Assembly (NCBI RefSeq): GCF_913773995.1
Contig: NZ_CAJYES010000076.1
Span: 1 to 64,000, forward strand
DNA: 64,000 nt
Direction: 5' to 3'
Source of the DNA: an uncultured Pseudacidovorax sp.
Lineage (GTDB): Bacteria > Pseudomonadota > Gammaproteobacteria > Burkholderiales > Burkholderiaceae_C
Under the pieces are notes generated by a model. It was not told where the DNA came from. It searched no databases and saw only the letters and a list, made by a program, of their open reading frames with translations. This document shows positions 51,428 through 60,917 of the stretch, one piece after another (positions within the stretch are counted from its first letter, which is position 1; each line of letters starts with the position of its first letter). A program made the position numbers and the translations under genes.

Positions 51428-52711
51428 ATGAAAAAATCTCTAGTTGCTCTGGCTGCCCTGGCTGTCGCCGGTGTGGCCTCGGCCCAATCGTCGGTGACCC
51501 TGTTCGGTATCGTTGACGCCTCGATCAGCGGCGTGTCGAACAAGAGCGAACTGGTGACGAACCCCGCGGTTCTGCTGGCCAACCCGTTTGCCTACGCTCT
51601 GCTGCCCCAGTCGACGACCTCCAGCCGTACCGGCATCAGCAACTCGGCCAACAGCTCCAGCCGTCTGGGCTTCCGCGGCGTGGAAGACCTGGGTGGCGGC
51701 CTGGCTGCCAGCTTCTGGCTGGAAGGCGCGCTGAACAACGACGACGGCACCGGTGCTGCCACCGGCGGCGGCTTCAACTTCCAGCGTCGTTCCACCGTGA
51801 GCCTGTCGGGCCCCTTCGGTGAAGTGCGTCTGGGCCGTGACTACAAGCCGACGTTCTGGAACCTGACCGTGTTCGATCCGTTCGGCACGAACGGCGCCGG
51901 CACCGCTCTGGTGCAACGCGCCATCGGCGGCAGCACCGCTGTGCCCGCGATCGAAGGCTCCAACGTTCGCGCCAGCAACAGCATCGGCTACTTCCTGCCC
52001 CCGAACCTGGGCGGCTTCTATGGCCAGGCCATGTACGGCTTCAGCGAGCAAGCCAAGTACGACAACTTCCTGCAAGGCAGCCTGAACAACGGCAGCCGCA
52101 CCGGCCGTTACTGGGGTGGCCGCTTCGGCTACGCCAACGGTCCTCTGGACGTTGCCGTTGCCTATGGCGAGCAAGTCAACGCTTCGAACTTCACGGTGGG
52201 CACCAACAACCTGTCGAAGAACTTCAACGTTGGCGGTAGCTACGACTTTGGCGTCGTGAAGCTGTTCGCTCAGTACGTGAACGTCAAGGGCACGGTTGAC
52301 TACTCGGGCAACAACCAGCCCCTGTTCAACCCCGACACCAAGCTCGACGGCGCTCTGCTGGGCGTGACGGTGCCGGTCGGCGCCGGTCAGATCAAGGCCA
52401 CCTACGGCAAGGTCAAGACCCGCGTGGACCAGAACCCCCTGGTGTACCTGACGAACCCCTTCTTCCAGTACAACGCCCCCAAGGCTGACCAACTGGCTCT
52501 GGGCTACGTCCACAACCTGAGCAAGCGCACCGCTCTGTACGCCACCGTGGCTTACATCAAGAACAAGAACGGCGCCGACTACCAGGCCAACTCCAATGGC
52601 CTGGCTACCCCTTACGTCGCCACGTTCCAGCCGGCTGGTACCGCTCTGACCGGTGCCTACCTGCCGAAGAGCTCGGTCGGCTACGACTTCGGTATCCGTC
52701 ACTCGTTCTAA
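51428..52711 (+). CDS. Gram-negative trimeric porin
   Basis: This 427-residue outer-membrane porin has a classic signal peptide (MKKSLVALAALAVAGVASAQ) and the mature start SSVTLFGIVDASISGV, followed by 16-strand-porin features: LGFRGVEDLGGGLAASFWLE, RRSTVSLSGPFGEVRLGRDY and the C-terminal VGYDFGIRHSF ending in Phe. Codon use is more biased than in its neighbours (frequent GCT, CTG, AAC), which points to strong expression. The ribosome site GGAG lies 9 nt before the ATG. It is somewhat longer than typical members. A terminator follows. Confidence 0.95.
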   Translation: MKKSLVALAALAVAGVASAQSSVTLFGIVDASISGVSNKSELVTNPAVLLANPFAYALLPQSTTSSRTGISNSANSSSRLGFRGVEDLGGGLAASFWLEGALNNDDGTGAATGGGFNFQRRSTVSLSGPFGEVRLGRDYKPTFWNLTVFDPFGTNGAGTALVQRAIGGSTAVPAIEGSNVRASNSIGYFLPPNLGGFYGQAMYGFSEQAKYDNFLQGSLNNGSRTGRYWGGRFGYANGPLDVAVAYGEQVNASNFTVGTNNLSKNFNVGGSYDFGVVKLFAQYVNVKGTVDYSGNNQPLFNPDTKLDGALLGVTVPVGAGQIKATYGKVKTRVDQNPLVYLTNPFFQYNAPKADQLALGYVHNLSKRTALYATVAYIKNKNGADYQANSNGLATPYVATFQPAGTALTGAYLPKSSVGYDFGIRHSF

Positions 52712-52750
52712 TCTGATGCTGGCGCAGGCCAGCTAAGGATCAAGTTCGAC

Positions 52751-52783
52751 AAAGCCACCCGGTGCGAGCCGGGTGGCTTTTTT
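52751..52783 (+). terminator. intrinsic terminator after the porin gene
   Basis: The stem GCCACCCGG (52754-52762) pairs with CCGGGTGGC (52769-52777) around a six-base loop, and TTTTTT follows at 52778-52783. Position and strand fit termination of the porin transcript. Confidence 0.88.
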
Positions 52784-52956
52784 GTTGGCATTCGATGCGA
52801 CTGGCATAAACGCTCGTGTGGGGCCGCGTGTTTGGGCGAATGGGCGGTCGCAGCCCGCTCCAGCAGCGCAATGACCCTGCGTCACGCCCATCCTCCATTG
52901 CCGGATGTCGGCGACGTTGCAATAGTCGACCCTCCAAAACATACGAGGGGTTGCCT

Positions 52957-54537
52957 GTGAATTTCAAACGTCTGTGCGCACCGATGGCGGTGGTGTTGTC
53001 GATGGGGGTCGCCTTGCCCCTGCACGCCAAGACCTTCCGGTGGTCGAGTGCGAGTGACATCCCGACGATGGACATCCACTCCCAGAACAACGCGCTGGGC
53101 AACGGCGTGCACGCCGCCATCTACGACTCGCTGGTCTACTACAACAGCAAGACCTTCAAGCCCGAGGCGCAACTTGCCACGAGTTGGAAGAACATCTCGC
53201 CCACGCAGGTGCGCATCACCCTGCGCAGCGGCGTCAAGTTCAGCGACGGCTCGCCACTCAAGGCCGAGGATGTGGTCTATTCGCTCACCCGTGCCATGGC
53301 CAAGACGTCCAACTATGCGGTCTATGCGCAAGGCATCGACCAGGTGGTGAAGGTGGACGACAGCAACGTCGACATCCTGCTGAAGGCGCCGACGCCAACG
53401 CTCATCAACCAGTTGACCGAGCTGCGCATCATGAGCCGGGCGTGGGCCGAGAAGAACCGCTCGCTCGAGCCCAAGGACATCAAGACCCAGGAGGAAACCT
53501 TCGCCCACCGCAACGCCATGGGCACAGGGCCGTACATGGTGAAGGAGTGGCAGCCCGACCAGCGCCTGGTGCTGGTGGCCAATCCGCACTACTGGGGCAA
53601 GAACCCCACCAACGTGACGGAGATCGTCTACACGCCCATCAAGTCGCAGGCCACGCGCATGGCGGCACTTCTCTCGAACGAGACGGATTTCGTGCTCGAC
53701 CCCAGTCCGCAGGACCTGGGCCGACTGCGCAACAACGCCGACATCAAGGTCATCGACGGCGTCGAGAACCGCACCATCTTCCTGGGCATGGACCAGTTCC
53801 GCGACGAGCTGCCCGGCTCCAATGTCAAAGGCAAGAACCCGCTGAAGGACGTGCGGGTGCGCAAGGCGCTCTACCAGGCCATCGACATCGCCGCGATCCA
53901 CCGCGTGACGATGCGCGGGCTGTCGCAGAACACCGGTACCGTCATCGCGCCGCAGGTCAACGGCTGGACGAAGAAGGCCGACGTGCGCTGGCCCTATGAC
54001 GTGGCCGCCGCGCAGAAGCTGCTGGCCGAGGCGGGCTATCCGCAGGGCTTCGAGGTCGACTTCGCCTGCTCCAACAATCGCTACATCAACGACGAATCCA
54101 TCTGCCAGGCCGTCACCGCCATGTGGGCGCGCATCGGCGTCAAGGCCAAGCTGCGCACGCTGCCGCTGGTGACCTACTTCCCGATGATCCAGCGTTACGA
54201 AGCCAGCATCTACATGCTGGGCTGGGGCGTGCCCACCTTCGATGCGCTCTACAGCCTGCAGTCGCTGCTGCGCACGGTCGGCGCAGGCGGCGACGGCAAC
54301 TACAACGTGGGCCGCTATTCCAACCCGCAGATGGATGCCCTCGTCGAGCGCGTCAAGGTGGAGACGGACCTCAAGGTGCGCAACGAGCTGCTCGAAAAGG
54401 CACTGCTGCTGTCGCATGAGGACGTGGCCTACCTGCCCCTGCACAACCAGGTCATCCCCTGGGCCATGCGCAAGAACATCGAGGTGATCCACCGCGCCGA
54501 CAACCGCATCGACTGGCGCAGCGTGAAGGTGAACTGA
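52957..54537 (+). CDS. dipeptide-type ABC transporter substrate-binding protein 1
   Basis: This 526-residue periplasmic binding protein of the DppA/OppA family (SBP_bac_5) has a signal peptide ending near LHAK. Family segments are YDSLVYYNSKTFKPEAQLAT, LRSGVKFSDGSPLKAEDVVY, FLGMDQFRDELPGSNVKGKN and VRKALYQAIDIAAIHRVTMR. It starts at a GTG (52957) with GAGGGG 6 nt upstream. It shares strong local similarity with the binding protein at 57088. It is the first gene of the importer operon and is followed by an intercistronic hairpin. Confidence 0.92.
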   Translation: MNFKRLCAPMAVVLSMGVALPLHAKTFRWSSASDIPTMDIHSQNNALGNGVHAAIYDSLVYYNSKTFKPEAQLATSWKNISPTQVRITLRSGVKFSDGSPLKAEDVVYSLTRAMAKTSNYAVYAQGIDQVVKVDDSNVDILLKAPTPTLINQLTELRIMSRAWAEKNRSLEPKDIKTQEETFAHRNAMGTGPYMVKEWQPDQRLVLVANPHYWGKNPTNVTEIVYTPIKSQATRMAALLSNETDFVLDPSPQDLGRLRNNADIKVIDGVENRTIFLGMDQFRDELPGSNVKGKNPLKDVRVRKALYQAIDIAAIHRVTMRGLSQNTGTVIAPQVNGWTKKADVRWPYDVAAAQKLLAEAGYPQGFEVDFACSNNRYINDESICQAVTAMWARIGVKAKLRTLPLVTYFPMIQRYEASIYMLGWGVPTFDALYSLQSLLRTVGAGGDGNYNVGRYSNPQMDALVERVKVETDLKVRNELLEKALLLSHEDVAYLPLHNQVIPWAMRKNIEVIHRADNRIDWRSVKVN

Positions 54538-54598
54538 CCCACGCTTGAGCCGGGCCCCAGGTCCGCGCCCAGCGCCGGTCTGGCGAGTAGAGGCAGTG

Positions 54599-54615
54599 AG
54601 CCCACACAGTGGGCT
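54599..54615 (+). promoter_or_regulatory. intercistronic hairpin after binding protein 1
   Basis: AGCCCAC (54599-54605) pairs perfectly with GTGGGCT (54609-54615) around the triplet ACA. No T-tract follows, so it looks like a message-stabilising or attenuating hairpin rather than a full terminator. It lies in the 202-bp space before the permease gene. Confidence 0.5.
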
Positions 54616-54739
54616 TAGTGCTTTCCATGAACCAAAACAGGGCGCCGGGGGCGATGTTTGGTCTTATGCTCCCTGCGGCCGGGATGTGGTCTGGGCATGT
54701 CCTTTGCTCTGCTTCCCGCTTCGAGGAATTTACCCACGC

Positions 54740-55720
54740 ATGCTCGCCTTCGTTCTGCGTCGCCTGATCCAGGCCGTCATCGTCATGGTGGCGGTGGCCT
54801 TCATCGCCTTCCTGCTGTTCCAGTACGTGGGCGACCCGGTGGTCTTCCTCCTGGGGCAGGACGCGACGCCCGATCAGATCCGCGAGCTGCGCTCCGCCCT
54901 GGGCCTCGACCAGCCCTTCTTCGTCCAGTTCTGGCACTTTCTGATCAACGCGGCCCAGGGCGAGTTCGGTCTGAGCCTGCGCCAGGGTGCCAAGGTGTCC
55001 AGTCTCATCGCCGAGCGCTTCCCGGCCACGTTGGAGCTGGCGCTGGTGGCCGCTGGGCTGGCGTTGCTGCTTGGCATCCCGATGGGCGTGTATGCGGCGC
55101 TGCGCCGGGGCAGCTTCATGAGCCAGATGTTCATGACGCTCTCGCTGCTGGGGGTGTCGCTGCCCACGTTCCTGATCGGCATTCTGCTGATCCTGGTCTT
55201 CGCAGTGCACTTGGGCTGGTTCCCCAGTTTCGGCCGTGGCGACATCGTGCAGATCGGCTGGTGGCGCACCGGCCTGCTCACGTTCGATGGCTGGCACCAC
55301 CTTGTGCTGCCGGCGGTGACGCTGGCGATCTTCCAGCTCACGCTGATCATGCGGCTGGTGCGTGCCGAGATGCTCGAGGTGCTGCGCACCGACTACATCA
55401 AGTTCGCACGGGCGCGAGGGCTGTCCAACCGTGCCATCCACTTTGGCCACGCGCTCAAGAACACGCTGGTGCCGGTGATGACCATCACCGGGCTGCAGCT
55501 GGGCGGGCTGATCGCCTTCGCCATCATCACCGAGACGGTGTTCCAGTGGCCCGGGATGGGCCTGCTCTTCATCCAGGCCGTGACCTTCGCGGACATTCCG
55601 GTGATGGCGGCCTACCTGTGCCTCATCGCCTTGATCTTCGTCGTGATCAATCTGGTGGTGGACCTGCTCTATTTCGCCGTCGATCCGCGGCTGCGCGTGG
55701 GCAAGGCGGGCGGCCATTGA
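54740..55720 (+). CDS. dipeptide-type ABC transporter permease (DppB-like)
   Basis: This 326-residue inner-membrane permease has six predicted helices. The DppB-type N-terminus is MLAFVLRRLIQAVIVMVAVA, and the coupling (EAA) loop region is YIKFARARGLSNRAIHFGHA. A periplasmic loop carries LGLDQPFFVQFW. It would form a heterodimer with the DppC-like permease at 58802, although two other genes lie between them, which is unusual for this transporter class. Confidence 0.92.
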   Translation: MLAFVLRRLIQAVIVMVAVAFIAFLLFQYVGDPVVFLLGQDATPDQIRELRSALGLDQPFFVQFWHFLINAAQGEFGLSLRQGAKVSSLIAERFPATLELALVAAGLALLLGIPMGVYAALRRGSFMSQMFMTLSLLGVSLPTFLIGILLILVFAVHLGWFPSFGRGDIVQIGWWRTGLLTFDGWHHLVLPAVTLAIFQLTLIMRLVRAEMLEVLRTDYIKFARARGLSNRAIHFGHALKNTLVPVMTITGLQLGGLIAFAIITETVFQWPGMGLLFIQAVTFADIPVMAAYLCLIALIFVVINLVVDLLYFAVDPRLRVGKAGGH

Positions 55721-55763
55721 TCGGCCAGCGCGAACCCTTTTGCCGCGCAGCGATCCTTCAGCC

Positions 55764-57047
55764 ATGACTACACAACGCCTGTACGCGAACGGCCGGGCCT
55801 TCGAGCACATCGCCCGCTTCCATCCTGAACTCACCGCCTTCCGGCGCGACCTGCATGCGAACCCCGAGCTGGGCTTCGAAGAGGTGTACACCGCGGGCCA
55901 GGTCAAGGCCGCCTTGCAGGCCTGCGGCGTGGACGAGATCCACACCGGCATCGGCAAGACCGGCGTGGTCGGCATCATCCGCGGCCGCTCCACGGCCAGC
56001 GGCCGCATGATCGGCCTGCGCGCCGACATGGATGCGCTGCCGATGAAAGAGGACAACGACCTGCCCTGGTGCTCCGGCAAGTCGGGCCTGATGCACGGCT
56101 GCGGCCATGACGGGCACACGGCCATGCTGGTCGGCGCGGCGCGCTACCTGGCCGAGACGCGCCACTTCGACGGTACCGCCGTGCTGATCTTCCAGCCGGG
56201 CGAAGAGGGCTTCGCCGGCGCTCGCGTGATGATCGAGGACGGGCTGTTCGAGCGCTTCCCCGTCGATGCCGTCTATGCCATGCACAACTGGCCGGCCCTG
56301 CCGGCCGGCACCATCGGCATCAATCGCGGCGCCATGATGGCGGCGGCGGACCGCATCACCATCCGCATCACGGGCAAGGGGGGCCATGGCGCGCATGCCT
56401 ACCTGACGGTCGATCCGGTCGTGGTCGCGGCCCACATCATCACGGCGGCGCAGACCATCACCTCGCGCAACGTGCGGCCCATCGACGCCGCTGTGGTCAG
56501 CCTTTGCGCCGTGCAGGCGGGCGACCTCGATGCCTTCAGCGTTATCCCAGGCACCGCCACGCTGGTCGGTACCGTACGCACCTTCAGTTCGCGCGTGCAG
56601 GCGCAGGTCGAGCAGCGCCTGCGCGAGCTGTGCACGCAGGTGGCCGCGGCCTTCGGCGCCACGGCCGAGCTGACCTACGAACGCATCTACCCTGCCACCA
56701 TCAACACGGCGCCCGAGGCGCAGTTCGCCGCTGACGTGGCGGCTGCCATTGTTGGCGAAGGCAATGTCGACCGCCACCTCGAGCCCAGCATGGGCGCCGA
56801 GGACTTCTCCTTCATGCTGCAGAAGAAGGCGGGTGCCTATCTGCGCCTCGGCCAGGACGCCCGCGGCGGCGCCTTCCTGCACAACAGCCGATACGACTTC
56901 AACGATGACATCCTGCCCCTGGGCGCCGCGCTGCATGCGGGCCTGGTGGAACAGGGCATGCCCCTGGCCGGTGAAGCCGGCCGGGGCGCCGAGGCCGTCG
57001 CCACCCGCGCGGCCTCTTCCGACAGGACCGCCACCGCGGCCCAATGA
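55764..57047 (+). CDS. M20 amidohydrolase, cytoplasmic, in the importer operon
   Basis: This 427-residue M20-family hydrolase (HipO-like) lacks a signal peptide. Metal and catalytic motifs are MHGCGHDGHTAML, QPGEEGFAGARVM and the lid-domain GKGGHGAHAY, with SMGAEDFSFML near the C-terminus. It sits between the permease and the second binding protein, so it probably hydrolyses imported acylated amino acids or peptides. It is distinct from the exported M20 enzyme at 33153. Confidence 0.9.
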   Translation: MTTQRLYANGRAFEHIARFHPELTAFRRDLHANPELGFEEVYTAGQVKAALQACGVDEIHTGIGKTGVVGIIRGRSTASGRMIGLRADMDALPMKEDNDLPWCSGKSGLMHGCGHDGHTAMLVGAARYLAETRHFDGTAVLIFQPGEEGFAGARVMIEDGLFERFPVDAVYAMHNWPALPAGTIGINRGAMMAAADRITIRITGKGGHGAHAYLTVDPVVVAAHIITAAQTITSRNVRPIDAAVVSLCAVQAGDLDAFSVIPGTATLVGTVRTFSSRVQAQVEQRLRELCTQVAAAFGATAELTYERIYPATINTAPEAQFAADVAAAIVGEGNVDRHLEPSMGAEDFSFMLQKKAGAYLRLGQDARGGAFLHNSRYDFNDDILPLGAALHAGLVEQGMPLAGEAGRGAEAVATRAASSDRTATAAQ

Positions 57048-57087
57048 CCGATCGTCCCGAGCCTTGACCAACCCGAGGAGTGATTCC

Positions 57088-58662
57088 ATGAGCTTCAAGA
57101 AAAAAGCCGCCGTCGCGGCCGTGCTGGCCGCGGCCAGCCTGATCGCCAGCGCCCAGACTGTGCGCATCGCCAACCAGGGCGACGCACTGTCGCTGGACCC
57201 GCATTCGCTCAATGAATCGCTCCAGCTGTCGGTGGACCTGAACGTCTACGAGGGCCTGACCGACCGCAACAAGGACCTGAGCCTGGCGCCGGCCCTGGCC
57301 ACGTCCTGGAAGCAGACAGCGCCCGACACCTGGCGCTTCGAGCTGCGCAAGGGCGTGACCTTCCATGACGGTACGCCTTTCACGGCCGACGACGTGATCT
57401 TCAGCATCGCGCGCGCGGGCGGCGACGGCTCCGATGTGAAGGCCAAGGTCAACGACATCCAGGAAGTGCGCAAGGTCAACGAGCATGCCGTGGACATCGT
57501 CACCAAGGGCCCCTTCCCGATCCTGCCCGACGTGCTGTCCGACCTCGCCATCATGAGCAAGAAGTGGTGCGAGGAGAACAAGGCCGAGAAGCCGGTGGAC
57601 CGACGAAAGGGCATCGAGAACACCGCGTCCTTCAAGGCCAACGGCACCGGTCCCTTCCGCGTGCGCGAGCGGCAGCCCAATGTGCGCACGGTGTTCGTGC
57701 GCAACATGAACTACTGGGGCAAGATCGAAGGCAACGCGCAGGAAGTGATCTTCACGCCCATCGCCAACCCGGCCACCCGCGTTGCGGCGCTGGTCTCGGG
57801 CGAGGTCGACGTGATGGAGCCGGTGCCCGTGCAGGACATCGCCCGCATCAATGCGAGCCCCAGCGCGCGCGTGGTGGTCGGCCCCGAGCTGCGCACCATC
57901 TTCCTGGGCATGGACCAGAGGCGCGACGAACTGCTGTACTCCAACGTGAAGGGCAAGAACCCCTTCAAGGACAAGCGCGTGCGCCAGGCCTTCTACCAGG
58001 CCATCGACATCAACGGCATCCAGCGCACGGTGATGCGCGGCGCCTCGCGGCCGACGGCGCTGATGGTGGGCCCCGGCATCAACGGCTGGACCGAGGCTCA
58101 GGACAAGCGCCTCCCCTATGACGCCGAGGCCGCCAAGAAGCTGCTGGCCGACGCCGGTTATCCGAGTGGCTTCGAGGTCACGATGAACTGCCCCAACGAC
58201 CGCTACGTCAACGACGCACAGGTCTGCCAGGCAGTGGCGGCCAACCTGGCGCGCATCGGCGTCAAGATCAATCTGGCGGCTGAGACCAAGGGCACCTACT
58301 TCCCGAAGATCCTGCGCCGCGACACCAGCTTCTACCTGCTGGGCTGGACGCCCACCACCTACGACTCGCACAACGCGCTGGATGCGCTGATGCGCTGCCC
58401 CAACGACAAGGACGGCAGCGGCCAGTTCAACCTGGGGGCCTACTGCAATCCCAAGCTCGACGAGCTGATCGGCCAGATCAAGTCGGAGACCGACAAGGCC
58501 AAGCGCCAGGGCCTGATCGAAGCGGCCTTCAAGATCCACACCGACGACATCGGCCACCTGCCGCTGCACCAGCAGTCGCTGGCCTGGGGCGTGAGCAAGA
58601 AGGTGTCGCTGACCCAGCGCGCCGACAACTTCATGCCCTTCAAGTGGATCAGCATCAAGTGA
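57088..58662 (+). CDS. dipeptide-type ABC transporter substrate-binding protein 2
   Basis: This second DppA/OppA-type periplasmic binding protein has 524 residues, with signal peptide MSFKKKAAVAAVLAAASLIA cut near SAQ. Segments FRVRERQPNVRTVFVRNMNY, FLGMDQRRDELLYSNVKGKN and VRQAFYQAIDINGIQRTVMR parallel those of binding protein 1. A good ribosome site (GGAG, 7 nt) precedes the ATG. Two binding proteins in one operon suggest a broadened substrate range. A large GC-rich hairpin follows the stop. Confidence 0.92.
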   Translation: MSFKKKAAVAAVLAAASLIASAQTVRIANQGDALSLDPHSLNESLQLSVDLNVYEGLTDRNKDLSLAPALATSWKQTAPDTWRFELRKGVTFHDGTPFTADDVIFSIARAGGDGSDVKAKVNDIQEVRKVNEHAVDIVTKGPFPILPDVLSDLAIMSKKWCEENKAEKPVDRRKGIENTASFKANGTGPFRVRERQPNVRTVFVRNMNYWGKIEGNAQEVIFTPIANPATRVAALVSGEVDVMEPVPVQDIARINASPSARVVVGPELRTIFLGMDQRRDELLYSNVKGKNPFKDKRVRQAFYQAIDINGIQRTVMRGASRPTALMVGPGINGWTEAQDKRLPYDAEAAKKLLADAGYPSGFEVTMNCPNDRYVNDAQVCQAVAANLARIGVKINLAAETKGTYFPKILRRDTSFYLLGWTPTTYDSHNALDALMRCPNDKDGSGQFNLGAYCNPKLDELIGQIKSETDKAKRQGLIEAAFKIHTDDIGHLPLHQQSLAWGVSKKVSLTQRADNFMPFKWISIK

Positions 58663-58706
58663 TCGTCCGGGCGTGAGGGCCGCCATCGGCTGAGTCCCCG
58701 CCAGCA

Positions 58707-58739
58707 CCGCCCCGGCCGCGCAAGACGGCGGCCGGGCGG
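58707..58739 (+). promoter_or_regulatory. intercistronic GC-rich hairpin after binding protein 2
   Basis: CCGCCCCGGCCGC (58707-58719) pairs with GGCGGCCGGGCGG (58727-58739) with one bulge, around a seven-base loop. No T-tract follows. Such hairpins after binding-protein genes commonly protect that part of the message and lower downstream expression. Confidence 0.55.
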
Positions 58740-58801
58740 CATGCACTTCGCTTTGGATGGCCCCGGGCGCCTCGTCGCACGGCGCCCAGATACTTTCCCC
58801 G

Positions 58802-59713
58802 ATGAAGAACACGCTCCTCCGTTGGCTCGACAGCGATGTCGGCCACAGTTTCAGGACCTCGCCCGTGGCGGTGGCTGCGGCGGTCATCGCCTTCGTCTGC
58901 ATCTTCTGCTCGGTATTCGCCGGCTGGGTGGCGCCGCACAACCCCTTCGATCTTGCGTCGCTGGAGCTGGGCGACGCGCGGCTGCCACCGGCCTGGAGCG
59001 AGGGCGGCAGCAGCAAGTACCTGCTGGGCACAGACGACCAGGGCCGCGACATCCTCTCGGCGCTGATCTACGGCGCGCGCATCTCGCTGGTGGTGGGCGT
59101 GGTGTCGGTCATCCTGTCGGTGGTGGTGGGCGTGCTGCTGGGCCTGCTCGCCGGCTTCCTGGGCGGCTGGCTCGATGCCTTCCTGATGCGGCTTTGCGAC
59201 GTGATGCTGTCCTTCCCGCCCATCCTGGTGGCACTGCTGATCGCGGGCGTGGGGCGGGCGCTCTTTCCCAATGCGCATGAGTCGCTGGCCTTCGGCGTGC
59301 TGATCATCTCGATCTCGCTCACCGGCTGGGTGCAGTACGCGCGCACGGTGCGCGGCTCCACGCTCGTCGAGCGCAGCAAGGAGTACGTGCAGGCCGCACG
59401 TGTGACGGGCGTGGCGCCGCTGCGCATCATGCTGCGCCATGTGCTACCCAACGTGACCGGGCCCGTGCTGGTGCTGGCCACCATCCAGGTGGCGACGGCC
59501 ATCATCACCGAGGCCACGCTGAGCTTCCTGGGCGTGGGCGTGCCGCCGACCTCGCCATCGCTGGGCACGCTGATCCGCGTGGGCAACGACTATCTGTTCT
59601 CGGGCGAGTGGTGGATCACCGTCTTTCCGGGCGCCATGCTGGTGCTGATCGCGCTGTCGGTGAACCTGCTGGGCGACTGGCTGCGCGACGCATTGAATCC
59701 CCGGCTGAGATGA
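58802..59713 (+). CDS. dipeptide-type ABC transporter permease (DppC-like)
   Basis: This 303-residue inner-membrane permease has the DppC N-terminal loop (GWVAPHNPFDLASLELGDAR, then LLGTDDQGRDILSALIYGAR), six helices and the EAA-type coupling loop SKEYVQAARVTGVAPLRIML. It is the partner of the DppB-like permease at 54740. The stop codon is the first base block of a dispersed repeat that fills the space before the ATPase gene. Confidence 0.93.
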   Translation: MKNTLLRWLDSDVGHSFRTSPVAVAAAVIAFVCIFCSVFAGWVAPHNPFDLASLELGDARLPPAWSEGGSSKYLLGTDDQGRDILSALIYGARISLVVGVVSVILSVVVGVLLGLLAGFLGGWLDAFLMRLCDVMLSFPPILVALLIAGVGRALFPNAHESLAFGVLIISISLTGWVQYARTVRGSTLVERSKEYVQAARVTGVAPLRIMLRHVLPNVTGPVLVLATIQVATAIITEATLSFLGVGVPPTSPSLGTLIRVGNDYLFSGEWWITVFPGAMLVLIALSVNLLGDWLRDALNPRLR

Positions 59714-59832
59714 CTCCCCCAGCCTTCGCGGACGTCGTTCCGCTTCGCCAACCCCCTCAAGGGGGCGCATTCAGCGGCCCGGCCAAGCCGGTCCCGTGGA
59801 TGCACGCGCATGGCCTGCTCCGCGGCCTTTTG
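59710..59832 (+). repeat. dispersed intergenic repeat, copy B
   Basis: The element begins ATGACTCCCCC at the permease stop, has GGGGGCGCA in the middle and ends TGGCCTGCTCCGCGGCCTTT, like copy A at 5150-5278. An inverted repeat CCCCCT-CA-AGGGGG lies inside. It ends 14 bp before the next ATG, so it occupies almost the whole gap within the operon. Confidence 0.65.
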
Positions 59833-59846
59833 TTCAGGGGACACGC

Positions 59847-60917
59847 ATGAGCCTGCTCCAGGTGAAGAACCTCGTCGTCGAATTCCCCGGCCGCCGCGGC
59901 ACGCTGCGGGCGCTGGACGACATCTCCTTCGACATCGCGCCGGGCGAGATCCTGGGCGTGGTGGGCGAATCGGGCGCGGGCAAGTCGCTCACCGGTGCGG
60001 CCATCATCGGCCTGCTGGAGCCGCCCGGTCGCGTGGCCGGTGGGCAGATCCTGCTGCAGGGCCAGCGCATCGACAACCTCGGCTACGAGCAGATGCGCCA
60101 CATCCGTGGCCGCAAGATCGGCGCGATCTTCCAGGACCCGCTCACCTCGCTGAACCCGCTCTACACCGTGGGGCGGCAGCTCATCGAGACCATCCGCGCG
60201 CACCTGCCCGTGACCGAGACCGAGGCCAAGCGCCGCGCCATCGCGTTGCTGCAGGACACGGGCATCCCCGCGGCCGAGCAGCGCATCGACCACTATCCGC
60301 ACCAGTTCTCCGGCGGCATGCGCCAGCGCGTGGTGATCGCGCTGGCTCTGGCGGCCGAACCGCAGCTGATCGTGGCTGACGAACCCACCACGGCGCTGGA
60401 CGTGTCGATCCAGGCGCAGATCATCCAGCTGCTCAAGCGCCTGTGCCGCGAGCGCGGCGCGGCCGTCATGCTGATCACCCACGACATGGGTGTGATCGCC
60501 GAGACCTGCGACCGCGTGGCCGTCATGTACGCCGGCCGCATCGCCGAGATCGGCCCCGTGCACGAGGTGATCCACCAGCCGGCCCACCCGTACACGGGCG
60601 GCCTGATGGCGTCGATTCCCGAGATGGACAGCGACCGCGAGCGCCTGAACCAGATCGACGGCGCCATGCCGCGGCTCAATGCCATTCCCCAGGGCTGTGC
60701 CTACAACCCGCGCTGCCCGCGCGTGTTCGACCGCTGCCTGCAGGAGCGGCCCGAACTGATGCCAGCTGGCGCCACGCGTGCCGCCTGCTGGCTGCACGAT
60801 GGGGCCGATCCGCACCGCGGCCATGACCGTCTGGCCGCCGAGCATGTCGTCGCGATGGCACAAGGCGAACGTGCGATGCCCGACGCCGCCACGCCTGTCC
60901 AGGAGATCGACGAATGA
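59847..60917 (+). CDS. dipeptide-type ABC transporter ATPase (DppD-like)
   Basis: This 356-residue ATPase has Walker [13 protein letters not shown]-loop [10 protein letters not shown], signature [15 protein letters not shown], Walker [13 protein letters not shown] and the C-terminal oligopeptide domain with [19 protein letters not shown], the Cys cluster of the DppD/OppD group. It overlaps the next ATPase gene by 4 bp (ATGA). The C-terminal tail is about 30 residues longer than the minimal form. Confidence 0.94.
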   Translation: MSLLQVKNLVVEFPGRRGTLRALDDISFDIAPGEILGVVGESGAGKSLTGAAIIGLLEPPGRVAGGQILLQGQRIDNLGYEQMRHIRGRKIGAIFQDPLTSLNPLYTVGRQLIETIRAHLPVTETEAKRRAIALLQDTGIPAAEQRIDHYPHQFSGGMRQRVVIALALAAEPQLIVADEPTTALDVSIQAQIIQLLKRLCRERGAAVMLITHDMGVIAETCDRVAVMYAGRIAEIGPVHEVIHQPAHPYTGGLMASIPEMDSDRERLNQIDGAMPRLNAIPQGCAYNPRCPRVFDRCLQERPELMPAGATRAACWLHDGADPHRGHDRLAAEHVVAMAQGERAMPDAATPVQEIDE